A stretch of DNA of 56,113 nucleotides from an uncultured Lachnospiraceae bacterium (GTDB taxonomy: Bacteria; Bacillota; Clostridia; Lachnospirales; Lachnospiraceae). A program made the translations under genes and the position numbers. Below are positions 1 through 8,351 of this stretch, one piece after another (positions within the stretch are counted from its first letter, which is position 1; each line of letters starts with the position of its first letter). The notes beneath the pieces were generated by a model, which ran no database searches, was not told the origin of the DNA, and saw only the letters and a program-made list of their open reading frames with translations. The stretch spans positions 1 through 56,113 of the forward strand of contig CAJUJY010000017.1 in NCBI GenBank assembly GCA_910586555.1, given 5' to 3'.

Positions 1-114
1 TATCGTAGTGGGAACGTGCCTGCTACAGAAAATATATAAAACTTCTGCATGTACACAGCTTTTAATATATACAAAAATACAAAAACCAATGCAGGATAAC
101 TATAAATTATCCAT
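1..114 (-). repeat. Dispersed inverted repeat arm, cut by the window edge
   Basis: The reverse complement of this stretch reappears at 47240-47343. Both ends match closely (an identical 18-mer at 94-111 against 47240-47257, and about 45 nearly identical bases at 1-50 against 47290-47343), with a more diverged middle. A further partial copy in the same orientation as this one lies at 47451-47480. The repeat probably continues to the left of the window. A 73-codon open frame across it has no recognisable protein features and is not called. Confidence 0.8.
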
Positions 115-164
115 TATTTGTATTATAGTTTATGAAACGGACATGGATTTTATAGAAAAACCTC

Positions 165-220
165 TTGACAAAACTGTATATATACTGTATATATTAATAT
201 ATACAGTATATATACAGTTT
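165..220 (+). promoter_or_regulatory. Promoter with 50-bp perfect palindromic operator for the ABC/GntR operon
   Basis: A consensus -35 TTGACA lies at 165-170. Immediately behind it, 171-220 is a perfect palindrome of two 25-base arms built from alternating CTGTATATATA units and centred on 195/196. A -10 such as TATATA at 188-193 (17-base spacer) falls inside the palindrome, so a bound repressor would cover the promoter. YtrA-type GntR proteins usually bind palindromes in front of their own ABC operons, and the GntR gene at 1820 is the obvious candidate. Confidence 0.8.
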
Positions 221-280
221 ACTAATTAACCAGGATAGCAGCTTTAGAAAATAATTATAAAACAACAGGGAGGAATTTTT

Positions 281-1183
281 ATGCTTAAAGCAGAACATTT
301 ATGTAAAACTTTCTCTAATAAAAATAATACTTTTAAGCTGGATAACATTTCTTTTAACCTGCCTAAAGGATATATATGTGGTCTTATTGGTGAAAATGGT
401 GCTGGAAAGTCTTCTCTTATAAAATGCCTTGCAGGTTTATACAGTCCTGATAATGGAGAAATATTTATAGAAAACCTGCCTTTTTATAAAAATGAGGCAA
501 AAATTAAAGATATACTTGGGCTTGTCCTTGATACAGATTACTATAACCATAATTTTTCTTTAAACCAGATTGGCAGGTTATATGGCAGTCTTTACAGTAA
601 TTTTGAATTTAACCAGTATCTTAGTTATCTGGCTAAGTTTAATCTTGATGGCAAAAATAAGTTCAAATATCTTTCAAAAGGAATGAAAATAAAAGTACAG
701 CTTGCATTTGCCCTGTCACATAATGCAAAGCTATTTCTTTTTGATGAACCAGCAGCAGGACTTGATAAACCTTCAAGGGAAGAACTGTTAAAAATCTGCA
801 CAGGTCTTGTATCTGATGGTGAAAGAAGTGTGCTGCTTTCTTCACATATTACAGAAGATTTAGACAGGATAGCAGACTATATAGGATATATGCAAAATGG
901 CAGCCTTCTCTTTTTTATTACAAAAGAAGCATTATGTGATAAATTCCACATCATTAAAGGAGAAAAATACCAGTTAAAGCTTATTCCTAAAGAAAAAATT
1001 GTATATATGGAAGAGGGAGCTTATATTACAAGCGCAATGGTTGCCGGAGGGAAAAAATACCTGTCTGGTAAAAAATTTGAAGTACATAAACCCTGTATTA
1101 GTGAATTTATGTATTATTTTGTAAAAGGGGGAGAAAAAAATGCCAAAAATATTGCAAAGAACTTTATTAACGTTAATAACTAA
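281..1183 (+). CDS. ABC transporter ATP-binding protein (YtrB-like)
   Basis: A 300-residue ATPase subunit of an ABC exporter. It has a Walker A (GENGAGKSS, about residue 38), an LSKGMKIK signature near 127, Walker B LFLFDEP with a following GLD, and a late H-loop (LLSSH). A C-terminal extension of about 90 residues follows the ATPase core. The ATG follows AGGGAGG. Its end overlaps the next gene by 44 bases, which suggests coupled translation with the membrane partner. ATPase-membrane-GntR order is that of ytr-type systems induced by cell-wall-active compounds in Bacillus, so efflux or envelope-stress relief is inferred. The substrate cannot be told from the sequence. Confidence 0.85.
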   Translation: MLKAEHLCKTFSNKNNTFKLDNISFNLPKGYICGLIGENGAGKSSLIKCLAGLYSPDNGEIFIENLPFYKNEAKIKDILGLVLDTDYYNHNFSLNQIGRLYGSLYSNFEFNQYLSYLAKFNLDGKNKFKYLSKGMKIKVQLAFALSHNAKLFLFDEPAAGLDKPSREELLKICTGLVSDGERSVLLSSHITEDLDRIADYIGYMQNGSLLFFITKEALCDKFHIIKGEKYQLKLIPKEKIVYMEEGAYITSAMVAGGKKYLSGKKFEVHKPCISEFMYYFVKGGEKNAKNIAKNFINVNN

Positions 1184-1799
1184 ATATTCCATCTATATAC
1201 TTTTGTATTATCTGGTTTATATTATTACATGCATTATTACAGGCAACAAACATAATTTCCTGGAAGAAAAGGATATAATGATTTTTATGTTTATTATTTT
1301 CCTGGAATTTTTTGATACAAGCATACCAGATTACATATTTATTGCCCCATTTTCAAAAGAGGAACGTATAGGGCTCCAAAAGAAACTTTTTTTATACAGC
1401 CACTTTATTATATGGATTATTATTTCTGCTTTTATTTCACTTCCTGGATTAATAACTGCTGCCATAAACGGGAATTTACAAAACATTTTTAAATATATAT
1501 TTGAAATAGCAGTAATATATCCTATGATATTTACCGCAGGACATTTCAGATACTTTAACATGTTAAATAAGAACCACTTTACATTTACAATAGTATCAAT
1601 AGATACATTTATATTAATTGGTTCTTCTGTTACTGCTGCTATAATGATGGAAAATACCATTGGTATGCCAGATTATATACTTATGGCAGTTATAGGAGTC
1701 CTTGCAATATTTGTTTCATTATATTGCTGTAAAAAACATTTTAAAAATATGCTGGAATTTTATTCTGATTATGAAACCAGGACAGAACAAAAAGTATAA
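1140..1799 (+). CDS. ABC-2-like membrane protein
   Basis: A 219-residue protein with about five or six hydrophobic segments, several rich in I/F (for example around residues 15-30, 70-90, 105-120, 150-170 and 180-200). It is the likely permease partner of the ATPase just upstream. The start lies inside the upstream gene, behind GGGGGAG, which supports this initiation site despite the overlap. No specific permease motif was recognised; the assignment comes from hydrophobicity and operon position. It is shorter than typical ABC-2 permeases, so it may act as a dimer or together with the second membrane protein at 3031. Confidence 0.7.
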   Translation: MPKILQRTLLTLITKYSIYILLYYLVYIITCIITGNKHNFLEEKDIMIFMFIIFLEFFDTSIPDYIFIAPFSKEERIGLQKKLFLYSHFIIWIIISAFISLPGLITAAINGNLQNIFKYIFEIAVIYPMIFTAGHFRYFNMLNKNHFTFTIVSIDTFILIGSSVTAAIMMENTIGMPDYILMAVIGVLAIFVSLYCCKKHFKNMLEFYSDYETRTEQKV

Positions 1800-1819
1800 A
1801 AAACAGAAATGAGGCGGAT

Positions 1820-2194
1820 ATGAAAATATTAATCTCAACAACTAAAAATATGCCTATTTATGAACAAATTACCAGCCAGATAAGAAATGCAGTAATTAAC
1901 GGTGAATTAAAAGCAGGTGAGGGAATACCTTCTATAAGGGTTCTTGCCAGAGATCTTGAAGTCAGTGTTATAACTACAAAACGTGCATATGAAGAACTTG
2001 AAAAAGAAGGTGTAATTGAAGCTGTACCTGGCAAGGGATTTTATATATGCCACCAGAATAATGACCATTTACATGAAAAACAAATAATGGAAATAGAAAA
2101 CAAATTCCTGGATTTAATAAATGAATGTAAAAATGCTGGAATGGGCCTTGATGATATAATTAGTTTAATAACTATGCTGTATAAGGAACAGTAA
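1820..2194 (+). CDS. GntR-family transcriptional regulator, YtrA type
   Basis: A 124-residue regulator. Residues 10-75 form the GntR winged helix (PIYEQITSQIRNAVINGEL, then PSIRVLARDLEVS, then the wing GVIEAVPGKGFYI). The C-terminal part is only about 45 residues, as in YtrA proteins, which lack a large effector domain. It follows the first ABC pair by 20 bases with GAGGCGGAT as ribosome site. It probably represses the operon through the 171-220 palindrome. The second ABC pair downstream may belong to the same transcript, though a repeat element now lies between them. Confidence 0.88.
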   Translation: MKILISTTKNMPIYEQITSQIRNAVINGELKAGEGIPSIRVLARDLEVSVITTKRAYEELEKEGVIEAVPGKGFYICHQNNDHLHEKQIMEIENKFLDLINECKNAGMGLDDIISLITMLYKEQ

Positions 2195-2200
2195 TATAAA

Positions 2201-2350
2201 AAGTCAAGCGGATATTCGCAATCCGCTTCGCTACTTGCTCATAACCTCATTGCCGCTTTGCGGCAGTCTGGCAGGAGCTTGAACTCCTGCCAGACTAAGT
2301 AAGTCCTAAACCCACCGCTTAAGAAGCGGGGGACTTACTTAATGAGGTTA
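2201..2350 (+). repeat. Multi-hairpin repeat element, copy A
   Basis: Four consecutive hairpins occupy this interval: AAGCGGAT/ATCCGCTT at 2205-2227, GCCGC-TTT-GCGGC near 2252-2264, an 11-bp stem TCTGGCAGGAG/CTCCTGCCAGA at 2267-2294, and an outer AAGTAAGTCC/GGACTTACTT stem around 2297-2340 that encloses GCTTAAGAAGC. The element is repeated in inverted orientation at 37743-37935. The layout resembles short non-autonomous IS200/IS605-type palindromic elements, but no transposase gene is present in the window. It sits between the GntR gene and the second ABC pair. Confidence 0.85.
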
Positions 2351-2383
2351 AACTTTAAAAACTGGCAGAAATGAGGATTAATT

Positions 2384-3031
2384 ATGGAAGAAATAATTAT
2401 AGAAATACGAAATGCATCTGTAAAATATAAAAATTTTATACTTGGGCCTGTAAATGCCAGAATACATAAAGGCTATATTACCGGGGTAACAGGTGCAAAT
2501 GGTGCAGGAAAAACTACATTTCTCGAAATGGTTCTTGGCTGTTTTCCTAAAATGCAGGGTAGTATTACAATTAATAATGCCGATGTAATAAAAGAACATG
2601 AAAAAGCACTTTTAAAAACTGGCATTATATCAGAAAACAGGCTTTTTTATGAAGATGAAGATGCAGTTAAAAATGAAGAATACTTCTCTTCTTTTTATAA
2701 AAACTGGGACAAAAAAATTTATAGAAATATGCTGGAAAAACTGGATATTTCCCTTAGCAGGAATATAGGAAAACTTTCAAAGGGTGAACGTATAAAATAC
2801 CAGCTTGCATTTTCAGCAGCATATAAACCAGATTTACTTGTATTAGATGAACCAGTGGCAGGTTTAGATCCTGTATTTAAAAAAGATTTCTTTAAAATTT
2901 TACAAGAATTTGTTGCAGAATTTAAAACTACAATACTAATTTCAGATAATGTATGGGAAAACTTAGAACAAATTACAGATTATGCTATAACAATAGAAAA
3001 CGGAAAATGCACATTTAAGGAGGTTTTTTAA
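2384..3031 (+). CDS. ABC transporter ATP-binding protein
   Basis: A 215-residue ATPase with Walker A GANGAGKTT near residue 39, LSKGERIKYQ signature near 126, and Walker B LLVLDEP followed by GLDP. Unlike the ATPase at 281 it has no C-terminal extension. The stop and the next start share one base (TAATG), which ties its translation to the membrane protein at 3031. It resembles the 281 protein, so the operon probably arose by duplication of an ATPase/permease unit. Substrate unknown. Confidence 0.85.
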   Translation: MEEIIIEIRNASVKYKNFILGPVNARIHKGYITGVTGANGAGKTTFLEMVLGCFPKMQGSITINNADVIKEHEKALLKTGIISENRLFYEDEDAVKNEEYFSSFYKNWDKKIYRNMLEKLDISLSRNIGKLSKGERIKYQLAFSAAYKPDLLVLDEPVAGLDPVFKKDFFKILQEFVAEFKTTILISDNVWENLEQITDYAITIENGKCTFKEVF

Positions 3032-3543
3032 TGCTTACATTAAAACAGCTTATTATTAAAGAAAATGCAGAAATGAAAGAACGCCGCAAAAAAGAAAGCA
3101 TAGGATGTTATTATATTTTTTATCTGTTTACAATATTTTATACATTTACATTATTAATTATTTCACTTCCAGAAGATGGTTCTTTAGACAAGTTTTTTAT
3201 ATACCATGTTCTTTGGACAGGATATTTTTCTATATCATTTTTATATGGATATTTATATAAAGTTAAGGAAAATGGGAAATTCCAGAACATATTTATAAAA
3301 TATAAGTTTATCCCTGTAGACATAAACAAGCTGTTTCTTGCCAAATTTATTATTTTAAGCAGGCATATAATATTACAGGCCCTTCCTGCACAGATACTGG
3401 CGGTTATTTTTAAATTAATTTATATCTGTACAGATGGCGGGAAGTTCCTTGATATATTTTTATTTATTCCTGTAATATCAAGTTTTTTATTCTGTTTAAT
3501 ATTTTTTATAATAATGTACCAGGCAAAACAGGCAGCAAAGTAA
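3031..3543 (+). CDS. Small ABC-associated membrane protein
   Basis: A 170-residue protein with about four hydrophobic segments (roughly residues 25-47, 58-75, 108-130 and 138-162) and basic N and C termini. It starts at the overlapping TAATG of the ATPase gene and is preceded by AGGAGG, so it is the membrane half of the second exporter. It has no recognisable family motif. The coding end merges with a hairpin that probably terminates the operon. Confidence 0.65.
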   Translation: MLTLKQLIIKENAEMKERRKKESIGCYYIFYLFTIFYTFTLLIISLPEDGSLDKFFIYHVLWTGYFSISFLYGYLYKVKENGKFQNIFIKYKFIPVDINKLFLAKFIILSRHIILQALPAQILAVIFKLIYICTDGGKFLDIFLFIPVISSFLFCLIFFIIMYQAKQAAK

Positions 3544-3556
3544 CCTGCCTGTTTTA
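3525..3556 (+). terminator. Terminator overlapping the stop codon of the ABC operon
   Basis: AAAACAGGC at 3525-3533 pairs with GCCTGTTTT at 3547-3555, and the stop codon lies in the loop. The T-rich 3' side fits an intrinsic terminator. It may also serve the convergent gene ending at 3570. Confidence 0.65.
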
Positions 3557-3569
3557 AACTGTTCCATTC

Positions 3570-3875
3570 CTATTCATCTTCATTAAGCTTGTTCCAAAGC
3601 CTTGCATCAAGCTTTTCTTCATAAGCATCTGCCGCTGCATCATACTCTTCTTCATCTGTTATATCTTCCATTTCAAAATCATCATTTCCTAAATCCCTGA
3701 TTCTGAAAACATAATATTCTGTAATATTTTCAACACCAGCAGGAATAGCAGCAGCATAAAGTTTATCATTAACTTCATATATCTCATCAATATAAAAATC
3801 TTTTTCAACACCATCTTCATCTGTTAATGTAACCATTGTTTCTTCAAATTCATATTCACTGTTTTTATCTGCCAT
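3570..3875 (-). CDS. DUF1292 family protein
   Basis: A 101-residue, very acidic cytoplasmic protein. The pattern TMVTLTDEDGVEKDFYI, then a strand-rich middle (YAAAIPAG, YYVFRI) and an acidic tail matches the small DUF1292 family (YrzB-like) found widely in Firmicutes. That family has no established biochemical role. It is transcribed against the ABC operon and divergently from the cotJ genes. The start follows AAAGGG in the leader. Confidence 0.8.
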   Translation of the reverse strand: MADKNSEYEFEETMVTLTDEDGVEKDFYIDEIYEVNDKLYAAAIPAGVENITEYYVFRIRDLGNDDFEMEDITDEEEYDAAADAYEEKLDARLWNKLNEDE

Positions 3876-4307
3876 ATATAACCCTTTCTTATTGCTTCAA
3901 CTTTTAAAACTGCAACAAATATTGTAATAAAACTATAATACATCAGAAACACTATAGTAAAAATTTGTTTAAATGTTATTTATTATAAGCATAAAAATAC
4001 TTGTTTATTTTTTCTTCCGTACAATGCCACCTTTTATCTTTTAATATTATTATAACCCTAAATTTATTATGAAGCAAGCACAATAAAAAATAAAATGTTT
4101 ATTTTGCCTTATACAAGCCCATGCTTCTATTATATATAAAGTAAACTACAAATAATTTACATTTATTTAAAAACCAATCTCCCATTTTTTGCTTTAGGAT
4201 TATACACATGATTTTTTACAATATGAAGATAATACCTTATGATGCATTTTTGCACCAGTTCTTAATATTTACTGTAACTGATAACCATATAAGAATGGAG
4301 GATTACC
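3876..4307. other. Divergent intergenic region, AT-rich
   Basis: 432 bases between the divergent DUF1292 and cotJ genes. It must hold promoters for both, and a sporulation sigma promoter would be expected before cotJ, but I could not point to a convincing -35/-10 pair. No small gene with a good ribosome site or stable hairpin was seen. Confidence 0.5.
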
Positions 4308-4772
4308 ATGAGTTTAGATAATTGTTGCACAAGCCCTGGAACACTGGCTATGGCTTCTTTTACAATGCAGAAATGGTGCGGGCTTTATGACTGGGATACT
4401 GCACTTAAGGAAGGTACTATTTTTAAAGAATTAAATCTTCCTATATTTTTTGCAGATAAAGGAAGCAGTAATTTAAATACTAATAGTCCTGTATCTGATA
4501 CTGCACAGCAGGAAAGAGAAAAACTTATGTCAAAGATTTCAGCAGTAAGTTTTGCAATTAATGATTTAACACTTTACCTTGATACCCATCCGGACTGTCC
4601 TGACGGAACTCCGCTTTTTTACCAGCTTTCAAAAGAGCGTATGGATCTGCTTGCAGAATATGCAGACAAATATAACCCTTTAACACAGCTTTCAATGGTA
4701 ACTGCAAACTTAAATGATAATAATTTTGCATGGGCAGACGGGCCTATGCCGTGGGAAGGGGGCTGTGTATAA
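4308..4772 (+). CDS. Fused spore coat protein CotJA-CotJB
   Basis: A 154-residue protein that reads as two normally separate coat proteins in one chain. Residues 10-50 match CotJA (LAMASFTMQKWCGLYD, then GTIFKELNLPIFF). Residues 70-150 match CotJB (LMSKISAVSFAINDLTLYLDTHP, then LSKERMDLLAEYADKYNPLT). The 20-residue Ser/Asn-rich stretch between them looks like a linker. The reading frame is open throughout, so this is a genuine fusion rather than a frameshift artefact. It follows GGAGG and ends in TAATG, overlapping cotJC by one base. The Cys-rich N-terminus (DNCCTSP) and the WEGGCV tail are notable. Confidence 0.82.
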   Translation: MSLDNCCTSPGTLAMASFTMQKWCGLYDWDTALKEGTIFKELNLPIFFADKGSSNLNTNSPVSDTAQQEREKLMSKISAVSFAINDLTLYLDTHPDCPDGTPLFYQLSKERMDLLAEYADKYNPLTQLSMVTANLNDNNFAWADGPMPWEGGCV

Positions 4773-5395
4773 TGTGGGCTTATGAAAAAAGGCTGCAATT
4801 TCCTGTTAAAATCAAAAAAACATGCCCTAAAACTGCACAGTTAATTATCAGCCAGTATGGAGGGCCTGACGGTGAGTTAAGTGCATCTATGCGTTATCTT
4901 GCACAGCGTTACACCATGCCTGTAAAAAAAGTTGGAGGTCTTCTTACCGATATTGGTACAGAAGAAATAAACCATATGGAAATAATATGTGCTATGGTAT
5001 ACCAGCTTACACGTGATTTAACACCAGAAGATGCTAAAACTGCTGGTTTTGATGCATATTATATTGACCATACTAAAGCACTCTGGCCACAAGCAGCAGC
5101 AGGTATTCCTTTTACCTCTATAGAGTTCCAGTCAAAGGGAGATCCCTTTGCGGATTTATTTGAAGACCTTGCCGCAGAACAAAAAGCGCGTACTGTATAC
5201 GATAACCTTTTACGCGTAATTGAAGATCCCGATGTACGTACACCTTTAAAATTCCTGCGTGCAAGGGAAATCGTACACTTCCAGCGCTTTAGTGAAGCCC
5301 TTGAAATGACTAAAAACCAACTTGGCCAGAATAATTTTTATTATTTTAATGCAGAATTTGACAGAAACCATTATAAACCAGAAGAACATTGTTAA
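4772..5395 (+). CDS. cotJC: Spore coat protein CotJC (manganese-catalase-like)
   Basis: A 207-residue protein starting MWAYEKRLQFPV, the usual CotJC opening. It belongs to the ferritin-like manganese catalase superfamily. Candidate metal ligands are visible as E in GTEEINHMEI and later E/H in REIVHFQRF. An upstream in-frame ATG at 4730 exists, but the one at 4772 overlaps the cotJA-cotJB stop and gives the normal N-terminus, with AAGGGGG as ribosome site. Probably deposited in the spore coat under mother-cell control, inferred from the family. Confidence 0.88.
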   Translation: MWAYEKRLQFPVKIKKTCPKTAQLIISQYGGPDGELSASMRYLAQRYTMPVKKVGGLLTDIGTEEINHMEIICAMVYQLTRDLTPEDAKTAGFDAYYIDHTKALWPQAAAGIPFTSIEFQSKGDPFADLFEDLAAEQKARTVYDNLLRVIEDPDVRTPLKFLRAREIVHFQRFSEALEMTKNQLGQNNFYYFNAEFDRNHYKPEEHC

Positions 5396-5443
5396 TACTA
5401 TATTATAAACACTATAAACTAATACAGGTGAAAGGATTTATCA

Positions 5444-6163
5444 ATGAACAAGCATAAAAATTACCATATGTATGGTATACTTGCTATAATTATATTAATA
5501 TTGTTAATTATTTTCCTAAGCCTTTATATTGGGCGCAGGACAAATGGCAATTCTTCCACACAGGCAGCACCACCTGTATCTTCACCTGTAACAGATATTA
5601 TAAAAGATACAGGTGATGATGCAGAAGTATCAGCTTATCTTGAAGAACAAGACACAATTATTTCTGATATGTTAAAGAACATGCAGGTAAAACCATCTGG
5701 AAGTGCAGAACTGGATTTCCTTATAAGCCTTATACCACATTCTGAAGCCTCTGTTGACTTGTCAAAAAACTATCTTCTGTTTGGAGGCAGTAATAAAAAA
5801 CTTAAAAGCCTTGCTAATGAAATAATTGAAGAACAGACAGAAGAAATAGAAGATATGCGTGAATTAATCAGAAAAATCCAGAAATCAGGAATTACTGATA
5901 ATGAAAGGGAAAAAGGATATCTTAAACTTTATAATAAAATGATGTCCTCACACCAGCATATAACAGAAGAAACAGAGGCAAGCAGTGATGTTGAAAAGGC
6001 TTATATAGAAGGAATGGTTATCCATCACCAGATGGCGGCTGATATGGCAGAAGCAATTCTTAAATATTCCTCCCGCCATGAAATAAAAGATATTGCAGAG
6101 GATATTTTAGAAATGCAAATGGAAGAAATAAGCCAGATGGAAGAAATTTTTAATAATATGTAA
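5444..6163 (+). CDS. Membrane-anchored DUF305-type protein
   Basis: A 239-residue protein with one N-terminal membrane segment (residues 9-29) and a low-complexity Ser/Pro/Thr linker. The outer portion is helical with two copies of the DUF305 half-motif: FLISLIPHSEASVDLS near residue 88 and GMVIHHQMAADMAE near 190. DUF305 proteins form four-helix, ferritin-like folds and some are linked to metal handling. The second copy keeps the HHQ histidines, whereas the first has HSE. It is 48 bases downstream of cotJC and may share its transcript. Confidence 0.72.
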   Translation: MNKHKNYHMYGILAIIILILLIIFLSLYIGRRTNGNSSTQAAPPVSSPVTDIIKDTGDDAEVSAYLEEQDTIISDMLKNMQVKPSGSAELDFLISLIPHSEASVDLSKNYLLFGGSNKKLKSLANEIIEEQTEEIEDMRELIRKIQKSGITDNEREKGYLKLYNKMMSSHQHITEETEASSDVEKAYIEGMVIHHQMAADMAEAILKYSSRHEIKDIAEDILEMQMEEISQMEEIFNNM

Positions 6164-6325
6164 TTTATCTTAATCCACAATTCAGCCTTATTAAGCTAGT
6201 TCTTTAAAATACAGGCTTCCTGTACAGCAAGAACAGCTTATAAGGGCTTAAAAATCAGAAATAAAATTATTCCGCCTGCTGGCATAAAGCTAAAAATTAT
6301 CTGTAATGCATATTGTGGATATTGT

Positions 6326-6377
6326 CTGGCAAGGCAGCATACTTCTATAAAATCTATGGAAATATGCTGCCTTCCAG
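6326..6377. terminator. Convergent terminator hairpin
   Basis: CTGGC-AAGGCAGCATA at 6326-6341 pairs with TATGCTGCCTT-CCAG at 6363-6377, with one bulged base. It lies between the convergent DUF305 and DHH genes and probably stops transcription from both sides. Confidence 0.65.
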
Positions 6378-6419
6378 CTTGTTTAAAATAAAATATTATA
6401 TTTATTCTGCTTTTATATG

Positions 6420-7340
6420 TTACTTATTACTTAAAGCTGTAAGTTCATCTAACATTTGTTTAAGCCCTGTTTCCATATTTTCATCTGTAAACTGGCATGT
6501 GCCAACCTTTTTATGCCCGCCTCCATTATATTTAAGCATAAGACTTCCAACATCTACAGTACATGTTTTATTAAGAATACTGTAACCTACAGCAGCACTA
6601 CAGCCTTTGCCTCCGCGCCCGCTTACTATCCATGCAGAAATATTCTGTTCAGGATACATACTGTAAATCATAAAACGGTTGCCTGAATATATAGGGTTTA
6701 CTCCCCGTAAATCTGATATAATTAGTTTACCGTCTATCCTTGTGTATTTTTTAACCATTTCTTTAAACTTTTCTGTCTGCTCAAAATAAACATCTATGCG
6801 CTCTTTAACATCAGGAAGTGAAAGTATCTCATCTGTAGTCATAGTACGGCAGGCATCTATAAGTTTTTCCATAAGCTGGTAATTTGAAATAGTAAACTGG
6901 CGCCAGCGGCCAAGACCTGTACGTGGATCCATAAGAAAACCTATTAAAATCCAGCCTTCCGGGTTTTGTACTTCATTAATTGACAGATTGCCAGAATCAA
7001 CCTTATCAACTGCTTCCATCATATCATCAAACTGTGGGAACTTTTCCCTGCCGCCATAATATTCATAAATAATTCGTGCACATGACGGGGTAATACGGCT
7101 TTCACCTTTATACCTGCCTTTAAGCTTCAGCCTTTCATGTTCACTTGAATGGTGGTCAAACCACAGCCCGCATCCCTCTACATATGGAACATTAGCCAGG
7201 CAGTCATTTTCATTAACTTCAACAAGACCATCCTGCAAATCCTTAGGATGTGCAAATTTCCAGTTGTCAATTATCCTTGCTTCCTTAAGAAGTGCCCCAC
7301 ATGCAAGCCCGTCAAAATCTGAACGTGTAATTAATCTCAT
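6420..7340 (-). CDS. DHH-family phosphoesterase
   Basis: A 306-residue cytoplasmic enzyme of the DHH/DHHA1 superfamily. It has the first metal motif (RSDFDGLACG) at residues 6-15, the DHH motif in LWFDHHSSEH near 60, and a C-terminal DHHA1-like GGGHKKVGTCQF near 278. The family includes exopolyphosphatases, nanoRNases and cyclic-dinucleotide phosphodiesterases. The full-length catalytic motifs argue for an active Mn-dependent phosphoesterase, but the substrate cannot be assigned. It stands alone, behind GGAGGAAA. Confidence 0.85.
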   Translation of the reverse strand: MRLITRSDFDGLACGALLKEARIIDNWKFAHPKDLQDGLVEVNENDCLANVPYVEGCGLWFDHHSSEHERLKLKGRYKGESRITPSCARIIYEYYGGREKFPQFDDMMEAVDKVDSGNLSINEVQNPEGWILIGFLMDPRTGLGRWRQFTISNYQLMEKLIDACRTMTTDEILSLPDVKERIDVYFEQTEKFKEMVKKYTRIDGKLIISDLRGVNPIYSGNRFMIYSMYPEQNISAWIVSGRGGKGCSAAVGYSILNKTCTVDVGSLMLKYNGGGHKKVGTCQFTDENMETGLKQMLDELTALSNK

Positions 7341-7469
7341 TTTCCTCCTCCTTTTTTAGTAGTTGTTACATTTTATTTATTACAATTCTATTTATGGCAG
7401 TAAAAATTTACTTCTGCTTAAAACTATTATTTTATTATAACATAATGTAATGATACCTGCATTACTTTT

Positions 7470-8351
7470 CTAATTGTCATCAGAATCCACTACTACCGCA
7501 GCATCTTTTGACTGTACAGTTACCCACCCATGTTTTAACCTTGCTTCAGCCTCTTTCATACGTATAAGTTTATCTGTAATAGACTTTGACTTTAATTCAT
7601 TGGCTTTTGCCTCCGCTTCTGCTTCCTTTACTTTAATATCCGCTTCGTTCTGTGCCTTTATAAGTGCTGTTTCTGCTTCAACTTTTGCTGTTTCCTGTTC
7701 TGCCATTGCCTGCTGTTTTTTCTGTAATGCAGTAACACGGTTATTAATAGCTTCCTTTAACTGTTCATCAGGGTGGACATCTATAACAGAAGCATCTAAA
7801 ACCTGTATGCCATATGCATCAACAAACTGTTTATCTAAATAGTCTGTAAGTTTATTATTAATCTCACTGCGGTTTCCAGAATAAATATCCATCATTGAAT
7901 AATCAGTAGTAATTTCTGAAACCTTAGACTTTAAAACAGATTTTACACGGTTATTTACAATCGTTTCACCATCCATTCCACGGAATTTTTTATATGTATC
8001 AATAAGCTTTGTTTCATCAAATTTATAGGTCATCTGGAAACTTATTGCTATGCTTGCATCATCAGACGTTGATACTTTAAATGATTCATCATTTTTACTC
8101 CCTTCCCTGCTGTCCTGTGTAAGCAGTAACTGTTCATTGCTAATTGTAAAAATCTTTGCTTTTTTAGTTGGTGCTATAATATGCCAGCCTTGTGACAGTG
8201 TTTCATCCTGTACACCGCCATTTACAGAATATACAACTGCTTCATAACCAACAGGTACTTTTTCAATACACATTACCAGGCATATTAATGCAATAAAAAT
8301 TATTATGCCTGTAATAACTGCCCCGACTAAACCAGATTTTCTCTTACTCAT
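7470..8351 (-). CDS. SPFH/Band 7 (prohibitin-like) membrane protein
   Basis: A 293-residue protein with one N-terminal membrane segment (about residues 8-30), an SPFH domain (VPVGYEAVVYSVNGGV onward to about 200) and a long Ala/Glu/Lys-rich coiled coil (QKKQQAMAEQETAKVEAE). SPFH proteins oligomerise in membrane microdomains and often support proteases or transport. The start at 8351 is chosen because AGGAGG lies nine bases upstream; an ATG 30 bases earlier has no such site. It overlaps the end of the small gene at 8344 by eight bases, so the two are translationally coupled. Confidence 0.85.
   Translation of the reverse strand: MSKRKSGLVGAVITGIIIFIALICLVMCIEKVPVGYEAVVYSVNGGVQDETLSQGWHIIAPTKKAKIFTISNEQLLLTQDSREGSKNDESFKVSTSDDASIAISFQMTYKFDETKLIDTYKKFRGMDGETIVNNRVKSVLKSKVSEITTDYSMMDIYSGNRSEINNKLTDYLDKQFVDAYGIQVLDASVIDVHPDEQLKEAINNRVTALQKKQQAMAEQETAKVEAETALIKAQNEADIKVKEAEAEAKANELKSKSITDKLIRMKEAEARLKHGWVTVQSKDAAVVVDSDDN

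Noticed and set aside
8..229. 73-codon reading frame at the left edge
   Set aside because: It lies across the dispersed repeat and the operator palindrome, with no ribosome site and no protein-like composition.
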